A program made the position numbers and the translations under genes. A stretch of DNA of 45,111 nt from positions 1-45,111 of the forward strand of contig JAFYUS010000050.1 of assembly GCA_017549505.1 (NCBI GenBank). The letters are read 5' to 3'. The notes below the pieces were generated by a model. It was not told the origin of the DNA, did no database searches, and saw nothing but the letters and a program-made list of their open reading frames with translations. This DNA comes from Bacteroidales bacterium (GTDB lineage Bacteria > Bacteroidota > Bacteroidia > Bacteroidales > UBA932). Shown piece after piece: positions 32,553 through 42,289 of this stretch (position 1 is its first letter; the number at the start of each line of letters is the position of its first letter).

Positions 32553-33649
32553 AAAGACATTCTCTCATCACATGTATCTGCGGAGCAGCTGCTGTAATCC
32601 TTGCAGGATGCGTACTTCTTTACATTCTTCCATCAAAAAGTTCAATCATGAAGATCTGCGTAGGCACATACGGAGAGAATCTGTATGTCTATGACTTCAA
32701 CACCAGAAATCTGGAATTTACCCTGGATAGAAGCGCCCAGGCGGCAAATCCGTCATATGCGCTCATGCATGAGGGACATATATATGCGGTAAGCGAAACC
32801 GGAGAAGAGTCCGGTGCATACTCGTTTGATGCAACCGGTACGACAATAGACAAGACAGCAGACCTCAAGCAGACAGGAGCAGACCCTTGTTTTGTACTCA
32901 TCCATGACGGTCAGATGATGACAGCCGATTACAGCGGAGGATCTGTCAGCGTATTTCCCATTTCTGACGGAAAGATCCTTGACTGCTGCCAGACCCTCGA
33001 GTTCGAGGGTCGCGGCCCTGTCAAGGACAGACAGGAGAGTTCGCATATCCACCAGCTAAAGGCAATTCCAGGTACAGACTGGATACTTGCATCCGATCTT
33101 GGAGCTGACAACATATGGATAATCAGAAAAGACAGTGACGGGCTGACCCCGGTCTGGTCCATCGACTGTCCGGCCGGAAGCGGTCCCAGACACATGGAAT
33201 TCAGCAAAGACGGCAGGATGCTGTACTGCATCGCCGAATTGTCCGGAAACATACTCGTATATTCAATCAATCATGAGAGTTCAATGAGGCCGGAATTCAG
33301 CCTCATCCAGGAAATCCAGGCGGACGAAGTGAATGCCGGAGGAAGTGCAGACATCCACATCCACCCTTCCGGAAAGTACCTTTACACATCTCACCGCCTC
33401 GACAACGACGGAATCGCAGCATTCAGCATCAACGAGGACGGCACTCTTGAAAAGATAGGCTATAGCAGGACCGCCCGTCATCCACGTAACTTCATGATCA
33501 CGCCTGACGGCGGTCTGATGCTCGTCGCCTGCCGGGACGACAAGGTCATCCAGGTCTTCCGTATATCGAAAGACGGCACACTGACTCTCACACCTTCTGT
33601 ATTGCGTTTCGAGTCAGATATGCCGTCCAGCGTTACCGTATCGCGATGA
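32549..33649 (+). CDS. Lactonase-family beta-propeller lipoprotein
   Basis: 366 residues. N-terminal hydrophobic segment with a lipobox-like LAGC at about residues 18-21. The rest matches the seven-bladed lactonase family (6-phosphogluconolactonase YbhE type): CVGTYGENLYVYDF, SHIHQLKAIPGTDWILASDLGAD, GSGPRHMEFSKDGRMLYC, and ADIHIHPSGKYLYTSHR. If exported, a cytoplasmic pentose-phosphate role is unlikely. Overlaps the small basic gene by 4 nt and converges on the plug gene (6 nt). Confidence 0.85.
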   Translation: MKRHSLITCICGAAAVILAGCVLLYILPSKSSIMKICVGTYGENLYVYDFNTRNLEFTLDRSAQAANPSYALMHEGHIYAVSETGEESGAYSFDATGTTIDKTADLKQTGADPCFVLIHDGQMMTADYSGGSVSVFPISDGKILDCCQTLEFEGRGPVKDRQESSHIHQLKAIPGTDWILASDLGADNIWIIRKDSDGLTPVWSIDCPAGSGPRHMEFSKDGRMLYCIAELSGNILVYSINHESSMRPEFSLIQEIQADEVNAGGSADIHIHPSGKYLYTSHRLDNDGIAAFSINEDGTLEKIGYSRTARHPRNFMITPDGGLMLVACRDDKVIQVFRISKDGTLTLTPSVLRFESDMPSSVTVSR

Positions 33650-33655
33650 ATGCCG

Positions 33656-34177
33656 TTACTTTGTTGTAATGAGAATGACTCCGCAGGCTCCTCGGCTTCC
33701 GTAGATTGAAGCCGAGGCGTCCTTGAGGACTTCTACAGACTTTATGTCCTTAGGGTTCAGGTAATCGATATCACTCACTGTATGTCCGTCAACTATCAGC
33801 AGCGGATCCGTAGATGAATTGATCGAATTGATTCCTCTTATGACGAACTTGTAGGAGGCACCGACTTTTCTTACACTCAGACCAGGCACACGTCCCTGAA
33901 GGTATTCAGCAACGTGGGTATAGCCATCCGTTTCGGCATTCTTGGCCTTTACCGAAGATACGGATGTCGTAAGGTTCTTCTTCTTAGTATATCCATAACC
34001 GACATTTATGGAATCGTTTTCCGCCATCATCAGCAGGAGGGAATCCCTTATTGCACGCTCCTGTCTACGGAGTTCCTTACGGGCCTGGCGTTCCTCCTTT
34101 CTGCTCTGAGCCTGTACCGACACGGAAACCGGCAGAAGAATCATGGCGACAATTATAAACAATAATGTCCTTTTCAT
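33656..34177 (-). CDS. Standalone TonB-receptor plug-domain protein
   Basis: 173 residues from ATG 34177. Signal peptide (about 1-22), a short charged linker, then a complete plug domain: VAEYLQGRVPGLSV, FVIRGINSINSSTDPLLIVDG and KSVEVLKDASASIYGSRGA. It ends GVILITTK where a receptor would enter its 22-strand barrel; no barrel follows. Could be a periplasmic decoy, a partner for another receptor, or a remnant under selection. Cotranscribed with the SIMPL gene (7 nt). Confidence 0.85.
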   Translation of the reverse strand: MKRTLLFIIVAMILLPVSVSVQAQSRKEERQARKELRRQERAIRDSLLLMMAENDSINVGYGYTKKKNLTTSVSSVKAKNAETDGYTHVAEYLQGRVPGLSVRKVGASYKFVIRGINSINSSTDPLLIVDGHTVSDIDYLNPKDIKSVEVLKDASASIYGSRGACGVILITTK

Positions 34178-34184
34178 AGTAAAT

Positions 34185-34892
34185 CTAGTTTTTGAGGTAA
34201 TATGTAACTGACGTGACGACACGTACCTTCTTTATATAAGGAGTGTTGCTGTCACGGTTCTCGATAGTGAACGTTCCCTGATTGGCTGTCTTTATCTTGC
34301 CTAACCTGCTGTCTGAATCCTTGGCGAACTTCTGGGCTGCCTCGCGGGCATTACGGGTAGCCTCTTCTATCATCTCAGGCTTTATTCCGTTCAGGCCCTC
34401 GTATTTGAACTCTACAGGATTCTCCCATTGGTTGCCGCCTGCCGTAACGATACCCTTCTTCAACAGCTCCGACTGCCTCGACATCAATGCAAGCACCTCA
34501 TCCACGTCTGATGTACATACAGTAATGACATTCTTGGCAATATAACGGAAGGTCCTGTCGTTGCTGCCGTATTCAGATGCATATTTATCTGATATTTCAG
34601 GAACGGAAACAGTAATCTCGGAGTCAGAGATACCGCCTGACTTGAGGAAGGCGATGATCGCTGCGTTATTGCCGTCAGTCTGGTCGTAGACAGACTGGAT
34701 GTCGTTTGCCATGACCCTGTAGACTACAGGCCATATGACCTTGTCAGCCTTGACCTCCTTCTCGCACAATCCCTTCACATTCACGGTACGGTCATATGAA
34801 CGATATTTTTCGACCGCCCTCGGCATCATCATGCCGAGAACAACCAGTCCCACCATAATGAACAGTCCGCTGTAGAATTTTCCTTTATCCAT
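34185..34892 (-). CDS. SIMPL domain protein (DUF541)
   Basis: 235 residues from ATG 34892; the longer frame upstream is only a shadow of the neighbouring lipoprotein gene. One N-terminal hydrophobic segment (about 6-24), then the SIMPL/DUF541 domain: TVNVKGLCEKEVKADKVIWP, GISDSEITVSVPEISD, and EEATRNAREAAQKFAKD. Members are periplasmic or membrane-bound, with links to oxidative stress and to signalling, but no defined activity. Precedes the standalone plug gene. Confidence 0.88.
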   Translation of the reverse strand: MDKGKFYSGLFIMVGLVVLGMMMPRAVEKYRSYDRTVNVKGLCEKEVKADKVIWPVVYRVMANDIQSVYDQTDGNNAAIIAFLKSGGISDSEITVSVPEISDKYASEYGSNDRTFRYIAKNVITVCTSDVDEVLALMSRQSELLKKGIVTAGGNQWENPVEFKYEGLNGIKPEMIEEATRNAREAAQKFAKDSDSRLGKIKTANQGTFTIENRDSNTPYIKKVRVVTSVTYYLKN

Positions 34893-34971
34893 AACCGTCA
34901 GATTTAAATATCCCGATAAATATAGCAAAAAAAGTGCAAAACACAATACTCTATCAATCAACGTTATACAT

Positions 34972-35005
34972 AAAGTGCGTGCCGCCAATGGGGAGCACGC
35001 ACTTT
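34972..35005 (-). terminator. Hairpin behind the fimbrillin/FISUMP gene
   Basis: AAAGTGCGTGC (34972-34982) pairs with GCACGCACTTT (34995-35005). It starts 21 nt past the stop codon on the minus strand. The arms resemble those at 43386-43416, so the two may be one repeat family serving as terminators. Confidence 0.6.
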
Positions 35006-35026
35006 GCATATTAGATTGATTATCAA

Positions 35027-36604
35027 TTACTTGTTCTTCACGCATCGGAGGGAGGCGCCGGCGAGGAAGTTGCCGTAGGCAACAGCCGCCTTTTCGTTGG
35101 AAGCATTGTAGGTCGGCATAAGGTAGTAGTACTGGACATTCTTCAAAGAGCCGTCTTCGTTTGTGGTCTTCTGGTGCATTGTCGAACCGATGAGGTATGA
35201 CATCACACCGTAGATGTCGTTGTAGCTTGTCACTGTATAGCTGCCCTTTCCTGATGTACTTGTCTTGTTCCTCATGCTTGCGAACTGCCACTCCCAGCCG
35301 GCTTCCTTCAGGGCTGCAAGGCTTGCTCCCTTGATAGAAGCATCATAATATGCACCCTCTGTATTGACATAGGCACTGTTCGGGCAATGGCCTACGAGTC
35401 CGGTAAAATCTGTAACGGTCGGAATATGCCAGCCTGTAGGGCAGATTCCCTGAACACCTTCGAATGTGTCCGCATTATCCAAGGTAACGGCAGAGACACC
35501 GAATGCTGTAGCTGCGTCATAAAGAAGTCCGAGGGTTTCCACAAGTGCAGGATCTGCAACCTTGTCGGCATTTGATGCAGGATACCATATGCCTGCGTCT
35601 TCTGCAGGGTCTCTTGATACGGTGCGTCCGCGAGGTACGAAGCGGAGGTTCTCGGCCATCCATGTGTTGCCGTCGGCAAGTTTCACGGTCTTGTATTCAA
35701 CACCGTCATACTCAAAGTATCCTTCATACTCCGTGAAGGTCACAGGAAGCTCTTCCGAAGTCGAACCGCCTTCGAATCCGATCTCACCTTCATCTGTCCA
35801 GTTCTCGATCTCTCCTGATGCGCTTACGATAACGTTCTCAGGAAGTACGCGCGCATTGATGGTATACTGTCCGCCTGACTTGAGAGTCATAGCTGCGAGA
35901 GACTGGGTCAGAACCTTCTTGCTTGAAAGGGTTATCACGATGCTCATTGCGTTTGAATGAGGAATCACGATTGCCTGCCATGTCTTGCCGGCAACAGCTT
36001 CGTATGCCATAACCGGGCCTGTAACTTCTTCAGGAAGTTCTCCTGCGAATTCTGTCAATGCCATGTTTTCAAGGTCGAATCCTGTAGCTCTCGGAGTGCC
36101 TTCGATACCGATGCTCTCGATCTCTGAGCCAGACTCATTGTCTACATTGACAACAAGCTTTGTCATCATGTGCTTGAAGACCATTGCGACTGAATTTGCG
36201 GTAGGAAGTACTCCTGTCTTCGATGCTGCCATGAAATCGGCAGCACCTATACCTGCTGTCTGGTCGTAGAAAGTATGATATGCTTCAGGAACACCTGCAT
36301 ATGCATAAGGATAATATGCGTAGAGATCTGCCTTTGTGTAGATATCTGCATACCACTCAAGATCTCCGGCAAACACGTCAGAAGCATAGGTAAGGCATGC
36401 ATTTGTCGCATAGTTCTCGGCAGCGCCGTCCGCCACCACTGTAAGACCTATCTTGTCACCGGCCTCGAAGTTCACTTCTGTAGCCTTGGTGATGATCGGC
36501 TCGACTGTCAGCTTGCCTGCAAGGACAGGCTCTGTCGATTCCTTCTGCTGGCAGGATGCTATCGCAAGCGCTGCAAGCACCAATGAAGTCAATGTCTTTT
36601 TCAT
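35027..36604 (-). CDS. Fimbrillin-like lipoprotein with C-terminal FISUMP domain
   Basis: 525 residues. Lipoprotein signal ending AIASC (Cys18). Residues ~30-260 have the fimbrillin/Mfa-like pattern (FEAGDKIGLTV, FKHMMTKLVVNV, KSGGQYTINARV). Residues ~300-525 match the Fibrobacter succinogenes major paralogous domain (TVKLADGNTWMAENLRF, ICPTGWHIPTVTDF, GASLRCVKNK). Surface-exposed; such fusions are common in Bacteroidota surface operons and may act in adhesion or substrate capture. Last gene of the 43246-35027 operon, followed by a hairpin. Confidence 0.88.
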   Translation of the reverse strand: MKKTLTSLVLAALAIASCQQKESTEPVLAGKLTVEPIITKATEVNFEAGDKIGLTVVADGAAENYATNACLTYASDVFAGDLEWYADIYTKADLYAYYPYAYAGVPEAYHTFYDQTAGIGAADFMAASKTGVLPTANSVAMVFKHMMTKLVVNVDNESGSEIESIGIEGTPRATGFDLENMALTEFAGELPEEVTGPVMAYEAVAGKTWQAIVIPHSNAMSIVITLSSKKVLTQSLAAMTLKSGGQYTINARVLPENVIVSASGEIENWTDEGEIGFEGGSTSEELPVTFTEYEGYFEYDGVEYKTVKLADGNTWMAENLRFVPRGRTVSRDPAEDAGIWYPASNADKVADPALVETLGLLYDAATAFGVSAVTLDNADTFEGVQGICPTGWHIPTVTDFTGLVGHCPNSAYVNTEGAYYDASIKGASLAALKEAGWEWQFASMRNKTSTSGKGSYTVTSYNDIYGVMSYLIGSTMHQKTTNEDGSLKNVQYYYLMPTYNASNEKAAVAYGNFLAGASLRCVKNK

Positions 36605-36638
36605 AATTCTTCGTTTTATATTGTTTTAAATATTTCTG

Positions 36639-38177
36639 TTAAAAATTCACTCCGAGCTTCAAAGTCACTTCAAGACGGTATTTTTCCACAGCCTCTACAG
36701 GCACACTTCCTCCCGGTTTCAGAATCGGGTGTATGCGTCCTTGCACTGACGACATATCAAGTCCCAGATAAATGCCTTTGTCAAAATTATATCTTGCCAT
36801 CAGCTGCGAGCGGAACCTTGTTGCAGTCAGGTACTCCACATGCCTGTCATACCAGTCAACCGGTCTGTACGGACTTGTCTGAATTCCTGTATCTTGCTCC
36901 ATGACCTTCACATCTTCTGAGAACCAGCCTCGTCCATATGTCCCCTTCGCGCCCCAGTCGAATCTTCCGAGATGGAAGACCATTCCTACATATGCAGAGG
37001 CCTGCGTCAACGACTGACCGAATACGAAAGGATAGATCTGGGATGAGATTTCCTGTTTCACGTTCAGTTCGGCTCCGGCCTGAACTTCCATGACATGATG
37101 GACAAACTCATACTGCGGCGACAGACTCCATGTCTGGCGCGACAGTATACGGTTCTGTCCGTGGTTCAGGACTGTAACGATACCGTTCTCGGATACTTTC
37201 TCAAGTACAGCCTCATGCATCACAAGCTTCTTCCTGCCTGCAGACAGGCGGAAATAATGGTCTCCATCATATCTTCCCACAATACGATATCTCATGTTGA
37301 GAACCATCTCGTTGCCGGGATATCTGAACCATATATATTCCTTCTCACCGACCTTTCCTGAAGTCTGCATGTACTTGAAATCAGCAAAGAAGTCACGATA
37401 CTGAACCTGAGCCGACGCCCCATACGAGAGTTCATTGACAGGGAATCCGTTCACACCGGACTCCTCGAGGTGCAGTCCGCTTCCATTCCATACGGAATAA
37501 ACTCCACGCATGGTTCCCTTGTCCAGGAATGCATAATATGAAGATTCAGATGTGCCGACCTGCTCGGCTTCGACCCTTTCGGAAACCTTTCCGAAAACGG
37601 CGGATGCGCCTACGGCGAAATCGCCGTCATGGTACATGAAGCCAGGAACGACTGTCATATCAAGCAGCGAGTTGGAGTGACGAAGGTCTTTCCTTTTGGC
37701 GATGTTCGCAGATTCAAAATCCATCATCGCACCTATTCTCCACTTCGAATCAAGGTCATAAGAAAATCCTCCGTCAAACTGATAGGTCTGCAAAGTCTTG
37801 CGACCCGGAGTGAACTCCAGGATATCTACCGGATATAATCCGGGACGTATGAACATGGAACCGCACATGTCATAGCCTTCCGTCTGCTTGAATGAAAACG
37901 ATCCGGCGTATGAGATTCTTTCCATATGGCGCACGCTTGCGGAGCGCGCACCGGCATTCCATCCTTCGGATGCCTGCCATGTGTCGCGGAATTCTCCGCC
38001 TTCATATCCGGCATACAGCTCAGCATATGAAGCGGAAACGGTATCCTGACGTATTCCTGTCACATTGTCCGAAGCACTCCACAGGCTGTTTCTGACCATC
38101 CTTTCATAAGGCTGGGCAGAAACGGCTAAGCCGCATACGAGCATGCTGACAAGCAGTATGAGTCTCTTTCTATTCAT
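36639..38177 (-). CDS. DUF6850-type outer membrane beta-barrel protein
   Basis: 512 residues with a signal peptide (about 1-21, ending VSAQP). Alternating hydrophobic/polar residues and many aromatic strand ends (YAGSFSFKQTEGYD, YQFDGGFSYDLDSKWRIGAMMDF) and a C-terminal LEVTLKLGVNF ending in Phe indicate an outer-membrane barrel. Matches by pattern the DUF6850 proteins found next to DUF4876 lipoproteins and TonB receptors. Its start overlaps the DUF4876 stop by 8 nt. Specific role unknown. Confidence 0.85.
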   Translation of the reverse strand: MNRKRLILLVSMLVCGLAVSAQPYERMVRNSLWSASDNVTGIRQDTVSASYAELYAGYEGGEFRDTWQASEGWNAGARSASVRHMERISYAGSFSFKQTEGYDMCGSMFIRPGLYPVDILEFTPGRKTLQTYQFDGGFSYDLDSKWRIGAMMDFESANIAKRKDLRHSNSLLDMTVVPGFMYHDGDFAVGASAVFGKVSERVEAEQVGTSESSYYAFLDKGTMRGVYSVWNGSGLHLEESGVNGFPVNELSYGASAQVQYRDFFADFKYMQTSGKVGEKEYIWFRYPGNEMVLNMRYRIVGRYDGDHYFRLSAGRKKLVMHEAVLEKVSENGIVTVLNHGQNRILSRQTWSLSPQYEFVHHVMEVQAGAELNVKQEISSQIYPFVFGQSLTQASAYVGMVFHLGRFDWGAKGTYGRGWFSEDVKVMEQDTGIQTSPYRPVDWYDRHVEYLTATRFRSQLMARYNFDKGIYLGLDMSSVQGRIHPILKPGGSVPVEAVEKYRLEVTLKLGVNF

Positions 38178-39390
38178 GCAGCGACTGTTTTTGTGTTTCG
38201 TAGAAATCGTTCAACGAATTATTCGTATCGACCAGGATTTCATAGCCTGATACCTGCGATGCGGTCTCATCCACCTGTCGCATCAGACTTCTTCCCATGT
38301 AAAGGTCGGTCTGGAACACATATCCGGCATCGAGGGACGGCACAAGACGCTTCTGGTTGTTTGAAGATCGTGCATCAAAGACCTCGACAGCATCAAGCAC
38401 CCATTCGAAAGGTATCTTGACAACATTGTCGACAGTACTTCCGGGAACCGGAATGATATTGTCCGTCGCAAGCACATGATCCTGGATTGAAACGCCTTCT
38501 GCGCGGAAGATCACCAATGTTGGCGAAGCGTTGGACAGGGTATATGCATTGGACTTTCCTGTCTTTACCACGACATCAAGGTATCTGTCGACGGATATCT
38601 GGTCGCCTGGAGCAGGATGGTATACGGTATTAGGGAAATATGTCGCATTGTAGCATGCGAAATAACCCGGCTTGTTAAGATTGACGGACAACGGGTACTG
38701 TGCTGCATGGTCGATGGCACCACGAAGGCACACTACAGCGTCTTCTCCCGGCATCAGAGGAAAATCATCGCCGTCTCCAGGGAACTGCCATACAGCCTGG
38801 ATCAGAGGTAAGAAATCAGGAAGCACGCTCTCCCCAGTTTCAGGATGATTGGAAACCCATGGGTTCGCTCCGGTAGAGTTATATGGAGATAAGGTTCCGA
38901 AACAAAGTCCGTCGAGATACTGGACCTCAAAGTGGTTGTTGTGCAGGATGAAATACTGGTCTGCCTGATAATTGCCTTCCTCAGGAAGTTTCTTGCAGCC
39001 TCCGCAATACAGTTCCTTTATGACCACGGAACCGGCCTTGGAAACAGCCAGATCCAGCACCAGGGTCTTGTCCTCTCCGGACACGACCACCTTGTCCGCC
39101 GCCGCATTGAACATGTCATCACCGCTTCTTCCGCTCATGTTCACGCGGTAGAGACCGTTCGGGAGATTGAAGGTCACGATGCCTGCAGCGTCTGTCAATG
39201 CATAGTAGGTGCTGCCCAGGTTCATGTCGTCGACGCGGACTGTGGCCCCTTCGCGGACGAAGTCCGCCGAAGTCGGCCAGTCCGCTGTAACACTGAGCAC
39301 ATTCAGGTTCCCCGCATAAGGATCCACATCCCTTATGTCAGTGCAGGCAGCTGCCAGAACTATCGTGAATATGTATAGTAACTTCTTCAT
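38170..39390 (-). CDS. DUF4876 lipoprotein
   Basis: 406 residues from ATG 39390. Lipoprotein signal LYIFTIVLAAAC (Cys16). Residues ~25-110 look like a small beta-sandwich carboxypeptidase-regulatory-like fold (AGIVTFNLPNGLYRVNMSG). The core (VVIKELYCGGCKKLPEEGNY, QYFILHNNHFEVQYLDGLCF, YNSTGANPW) fits DUF4876. The family occurs with TonB receptors and may play the role of SusD-like ligand binding, but this is inference. Overlaps the DUF6850 gene. Confidence 0.88.
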   Translation of the reverse strand: MKKLLYIFTIVLAAACTDIRDVDPYAGNLNVLSVTADWPTSADFVREGATVRVDDMNLGSTYYALTDAAGIVTFNLPNGLYRVNMSGRSGDDMFNAAADKVVVSGEDKTLVLDLAVSKAGSVVIKELYCGGCKKLPEEGNYQADQYFILHNNHFEVQYLDGLCFGTLSPYNSTGANPWVSNHPETGESVLPDFLPLIQAVWQFPGDGDDFPLMPGEDAVVCLRGAIDHAAQYPLSVNLNKPGYFACYNATYFPNTVYHPAPGDQISVDRYLDVVVKTGKSNAYTLSNASPTLVIFRAEGVSIQDHVLATDNIIPVPGSTVDNVVKIPFEWVLDAVEVFDARSSNNQKRLVPSLDAGYVFQTDLYMGRSLMRQVDETASQVSGYEILVDTNNSLNDFYETQKQSLHE

Positions 39391-39414
39391 TTCATTCATA
39401 ATAAAGATCCTTAC

Positions 39415-39441
39415 GTCGTCCTACGGACTCCTCAGGATGAC
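39415..39441. repeat. GTCATCCTGAG-type palindromic repeat
   Basis: GTCGTCCT (39415-39422) pairs with AGGATGAC (39434-39441) with one mismatch; same type as the repeat in prmC at 14251-14288. It lies between the TonB receptor stop and the DUF4876 start and may modulate the ratio of the two products. Confidence 0.7.
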
Positions 39442-39445
39442 AGGG

Positions 39446-42280
39446 TCAGAATTTCAGACGGCAGGTCAGGCCGTAGTAGAAGGCAGGGGTGAAGATGGCG
39501 CCTACTCCCGTCGCGATGGACCTGACGTATGGTCTTGAATTCGTAAAGTTGTTGGCAAAGAAGGACAGGGACACATGGTCTCCTATCTCCTTGGTTATGC
39601 TCAGGTTGGCGGACATGTACGGTCCGTAACCGTCCCGGGCGAATGTATATGCGTTTGCCGACTTCAATATCAGACTGGCGAAAGCCGGGTCTGCGGCTTG
39701 AGCGTCTGTAAACGGATGAACCTTGCCTTCGAGGTCCATGTATGCCACCGGATATACTGCAGTGTATGAATTTCCGTCGTAGATGTCGCCTCCGGTCGGA
39801 GCCTTGCCGTTCTGGTCGACTGTGAACGCATAGTCCTTTCCATTGTACTGCGAAAGATTCCTGTTCCTTCGGAGAAGGGACATCTCCAGACGGCAGGTAA
39901 TGATCAGACGGACCTGCGGGATATGGGTGATAGCGGTAAGGTTGGCATCCATATTATGGGTCACCTTTCCGTTCATCACGGCATTCGTGCTTCCTCCGTT
40001 GGCATATATTCCGACATACTGGTATGACCTGTCAGGAAGGGAGGTATGAGACCATCCGTTCTGATAGTAGTACGACAGCTGGCCGTTGAGATAGCTGGTA
40101 TATGTATACGACGCATCCAGACGGAAGGTCGTATTCAGAGGGGCGATTTCCGGAAATTCGACGATCAGCTCGGCACCCGCCCTGCGGATGTCCGCACCAT
40201 TGTTCTGCTGGCTCGACTTGACGAAGGTCCGGTCCGTTACCTTAACATCCATCGGAGTCCAGTAATCGTCCTCTCCGCCTCGGAGGTAGACCATTCCGGT
40301 CTGGCTGTCGACCTTGATCTGAGGATCTGAAGGCATGACGAAGCCCTCCGGACGCTGGAGGATATCGTATGAGAACGGGTCGTATACGTCGAGGAAGTTA
40401 TATGGATTCCTGGTGAGGTTGTAGAATCCGACAAGGGAAACCTTGGTATCAAGGAACTCTGCATCGAAACCGAACTCGGAGTTGCTGTTACGCTGCCACT
40501 TCAGGTCAGGATTGTATCTGACGGTATATGGCTGGGTATAGTAGATATAACTCGTTCCCTCGGCATATGAAAAACCGAAGGACTGGATATCCCTGTATTC
40601 CTGCTTCGGATAGAGGATATAGTATGACGGCAGTTTCTCGGTGATTCCCCATCCACCTCTTATCGAAAAGCCTTCTGCAAGCTGCCACTTGGCGTTGAAT
40701 CGCGGGGAGAAGGTAGACTTGTTATTATAAAGGGAGTTTGCGATGTAGACATTCTCCATTCTCAATCCGGCCGTCAGTTCAAGCTTGGTCTGAGCCACAG
40801 GAAGGGTCAGATGCTCCTCAACGTAGGCAGAGAGGTTATGCATGAACGGGTAATCCGTATACGGACGCGGCCTGTAGCCGTTAGCCGCGAGAGACGGATC
40901 CTTGTAATATTCTCCCTGACCGACATTGCCGTTCGCCTTCCACTGGACTCCGGCCTTGAGGGAGCTTTTCTTGTCGTCCCATCTCTTGTGCCAGTTGTAT
41001 TTGAGGGATGCTGAAAAATCCATCTCCTTGGAGTCTGTGACCTGGTCTGAGAAATATGTCAGAGGCAGACGGTCAGCAAGGAAGTATCCTTCCTTCTGGG
41101 AATGGACTGCAGGCTGCTGCGAGCCGTATGATTCATACTTATGGTAGGTGGAGATATTGTCGTTGAAACTTGCGGAGGCGTCAAACTTCAGGTTGGTGAT
41201 CCATGACCTGTTCAGAAGCCAGGTAAGGGATGTGTTTGCGCGGAATACGTTGTCCTTTGCCTTTTGATATTGACCTGTGAATGCATCAGGGTCGTCCTTT
41301 GTGTCCATTCCGCCAATGTTTCCTGTAAATCCTGCCTCGAAACGGAGGACTTTCGCAAAGGTGTTGCTGTAATTCAGGGTTATGCCGCTTCTGGTGTAGG
41401 ACTCGTAAGGAGAAATCAGCTTCTTCACAGCCCTCGCCCACTCGGCGCTGACATTGAGGATGCCGTTATCCTCCTGAAGGTCTATACCCTTGGAGACTGA
41501 GGTCTGGTATGTACGTGGATTTACTGAAAAGGACACATTGACAGGAGTGCGGCCTTTTCTGGTATTTATCTTTACCATACCGCTGTTCAGGTCTCCGTAT
41601 TCAGCTGAAGGAACGCCGGTGATGACTTCCACCGATTCGATATTGTCGACGGCAACGCTTCTGGTATCCACTCCCTGCATTCCGCCGAAAGAGGCGTTAT
41701 TGCCCAATCTTACACCATCGACCTCTACAGCCGTTCCGAAAGCTGAGTTTCCGAGGTCCGAGCCACCTTGTCTGAGCGAGAATGTGTTTTCGGTCGTCAG
41801 GTCCGGATTTACTGTCTTACCTCCCGGAAGAAGGGAGACAACGTCTGTCATGTTCGAGAGCTGAAGATGGTTCAGGGCATCGCGTCCCAGGTTGTGGGAA
41901 GTACTGAGACCGTCCTTCGCTTTCTGCGCAGTTACGACCACCTCATCCAGAGCCAAGGAACTCTCGTGGAGAGTTATCTTCAGATTCTCTATGTCTTTGT
42001 CAAGATTGACCTCGACCGTTGCCGTCACATATCCCAGACAGGCAACTTCAAGAACGTATGTACCGGGCTGGATTTTATTCAGACTGAATTTACCGTCAAG
42101 GTCGGTTGTTGTCCAGAGATAATCTTCACCAAGTCTTACTGCTGCACCTATGACGGGCGTATCTGTCCCCTGCTCGGTCACTATTCCGGTCAGCGAGACA
42201 TTCCTGCCGGGCTCTGCAGCAAAAACTTCTGCAAAACCCAGCATCAGCAGCATCAACGATATGAAGATTCTCCTTGACAC
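39446..42280 (-). CDS. TonB-dependent outer membrane receptor
   Basis: 944 residues, start codon GTG at 42280. Signal peptide (about 1-22), carboxypeptidase-like regulatory domain (about 28-110: GTDTPVIGAAVRLGEDYLW, GTYVLEVACLGYVTATVEV), plug (about 115-235: MTDVVSLLPGG, VEVITGVPSAEYGDLNSGMV), then the 22-strand barrel ending YGLTCRLKF. It is not the SusC subtype: the SusC signature and a SusD partner are absent. Starts 9 nt after the GH43 gene. Imports an unknown ligand with TonB energy. Confidence 0.94.
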   Translation of the reverse strand: MSRRIFISLMLLMLGFAEVFAAEPGRNVSLTGIVTEQGTDTPVIGAAVRLGEDYLWTTTDLDGKFSLNKIQPGTYVLEVACLGYVTATVEVNLDKDIENLKITLHESSLALDEVVVTAQKAKDGLSTSHNLGRDALNHLQLSNMTDVVSLLPGGKTVNPDLTTENTFSLRQGGSDLGNSAFGTAVEVDGVRLGNNASFGGMQGVDTRSVAVDNIESVEVITGVPSAEYGDLNSGMVKINTRKGRTPVNVSFSVNPRTYQTSVSKGIDLQEDNGILNVSAEWARAVKKLISPYESYTRSGITLNYSNTFAKVLRFEAGFTGNIGGMDTKDDPDAFTGQYQKAKDNVFRANTSLTWLLNRSWITNLKFDASASFNDNISTYHKYESYGSQQPAVHSQKEGYFLADRLPLTYFSDQVTDSKEMDFSASLKYNWHKRWDDKKSSLKAGVQWKANGNVGQGEYYKDPSLAANGYRPRPYTDYPFMHNLSAYVEEHLTLPVAQTKLELTAGLRMENVYIANSLYNNKSTFSPRFNAKWQLAEGFSIRGGWGITEKLPSYYILYPKQEYRDIQSFGFSYAEGTSYIYYTQPYTVRYNPDLKWQRNSNSEFGFDAEFLDTKVSLVGFYNLTRNPYNFLDVYDPFSYDILQRPEGFVMPSDPQIKVDSQTGMVYLRGGEDDYWTPMDVKVTDRTFVKSSQQNNGADIRRAGAELIVEFPEIAPLNTTFRLDASYTYTSYLNGQLSYYYQNGWSHTSLPDRSYQYVGIYANGGSTNAVMNGKVTHNMDANLTAITHIPQVRLIITCRLEMSLLRRNRNLSQYNGKDYAFTVDQNGKAPTGGDIYDGNSYTAVYPVAYMDLEGKVHPFTDAQAADPAFASLILKSANAYTFARDGYGPYMSANLSITKEIGDHVSLSFFANNFTNSRPYVRSIATGVGAIFTPAFYYGLTCRLKF

Positions 42281-42289
42281 AACAAGTCT

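Noticed and set aside
34893-35291. N-terminal extension of the SIMPL protein
   Set aside because: The extension overlaps the fimbrillin gene in another frame and would put the membrane anchor in the middle; the ATG at 34892 is natural.
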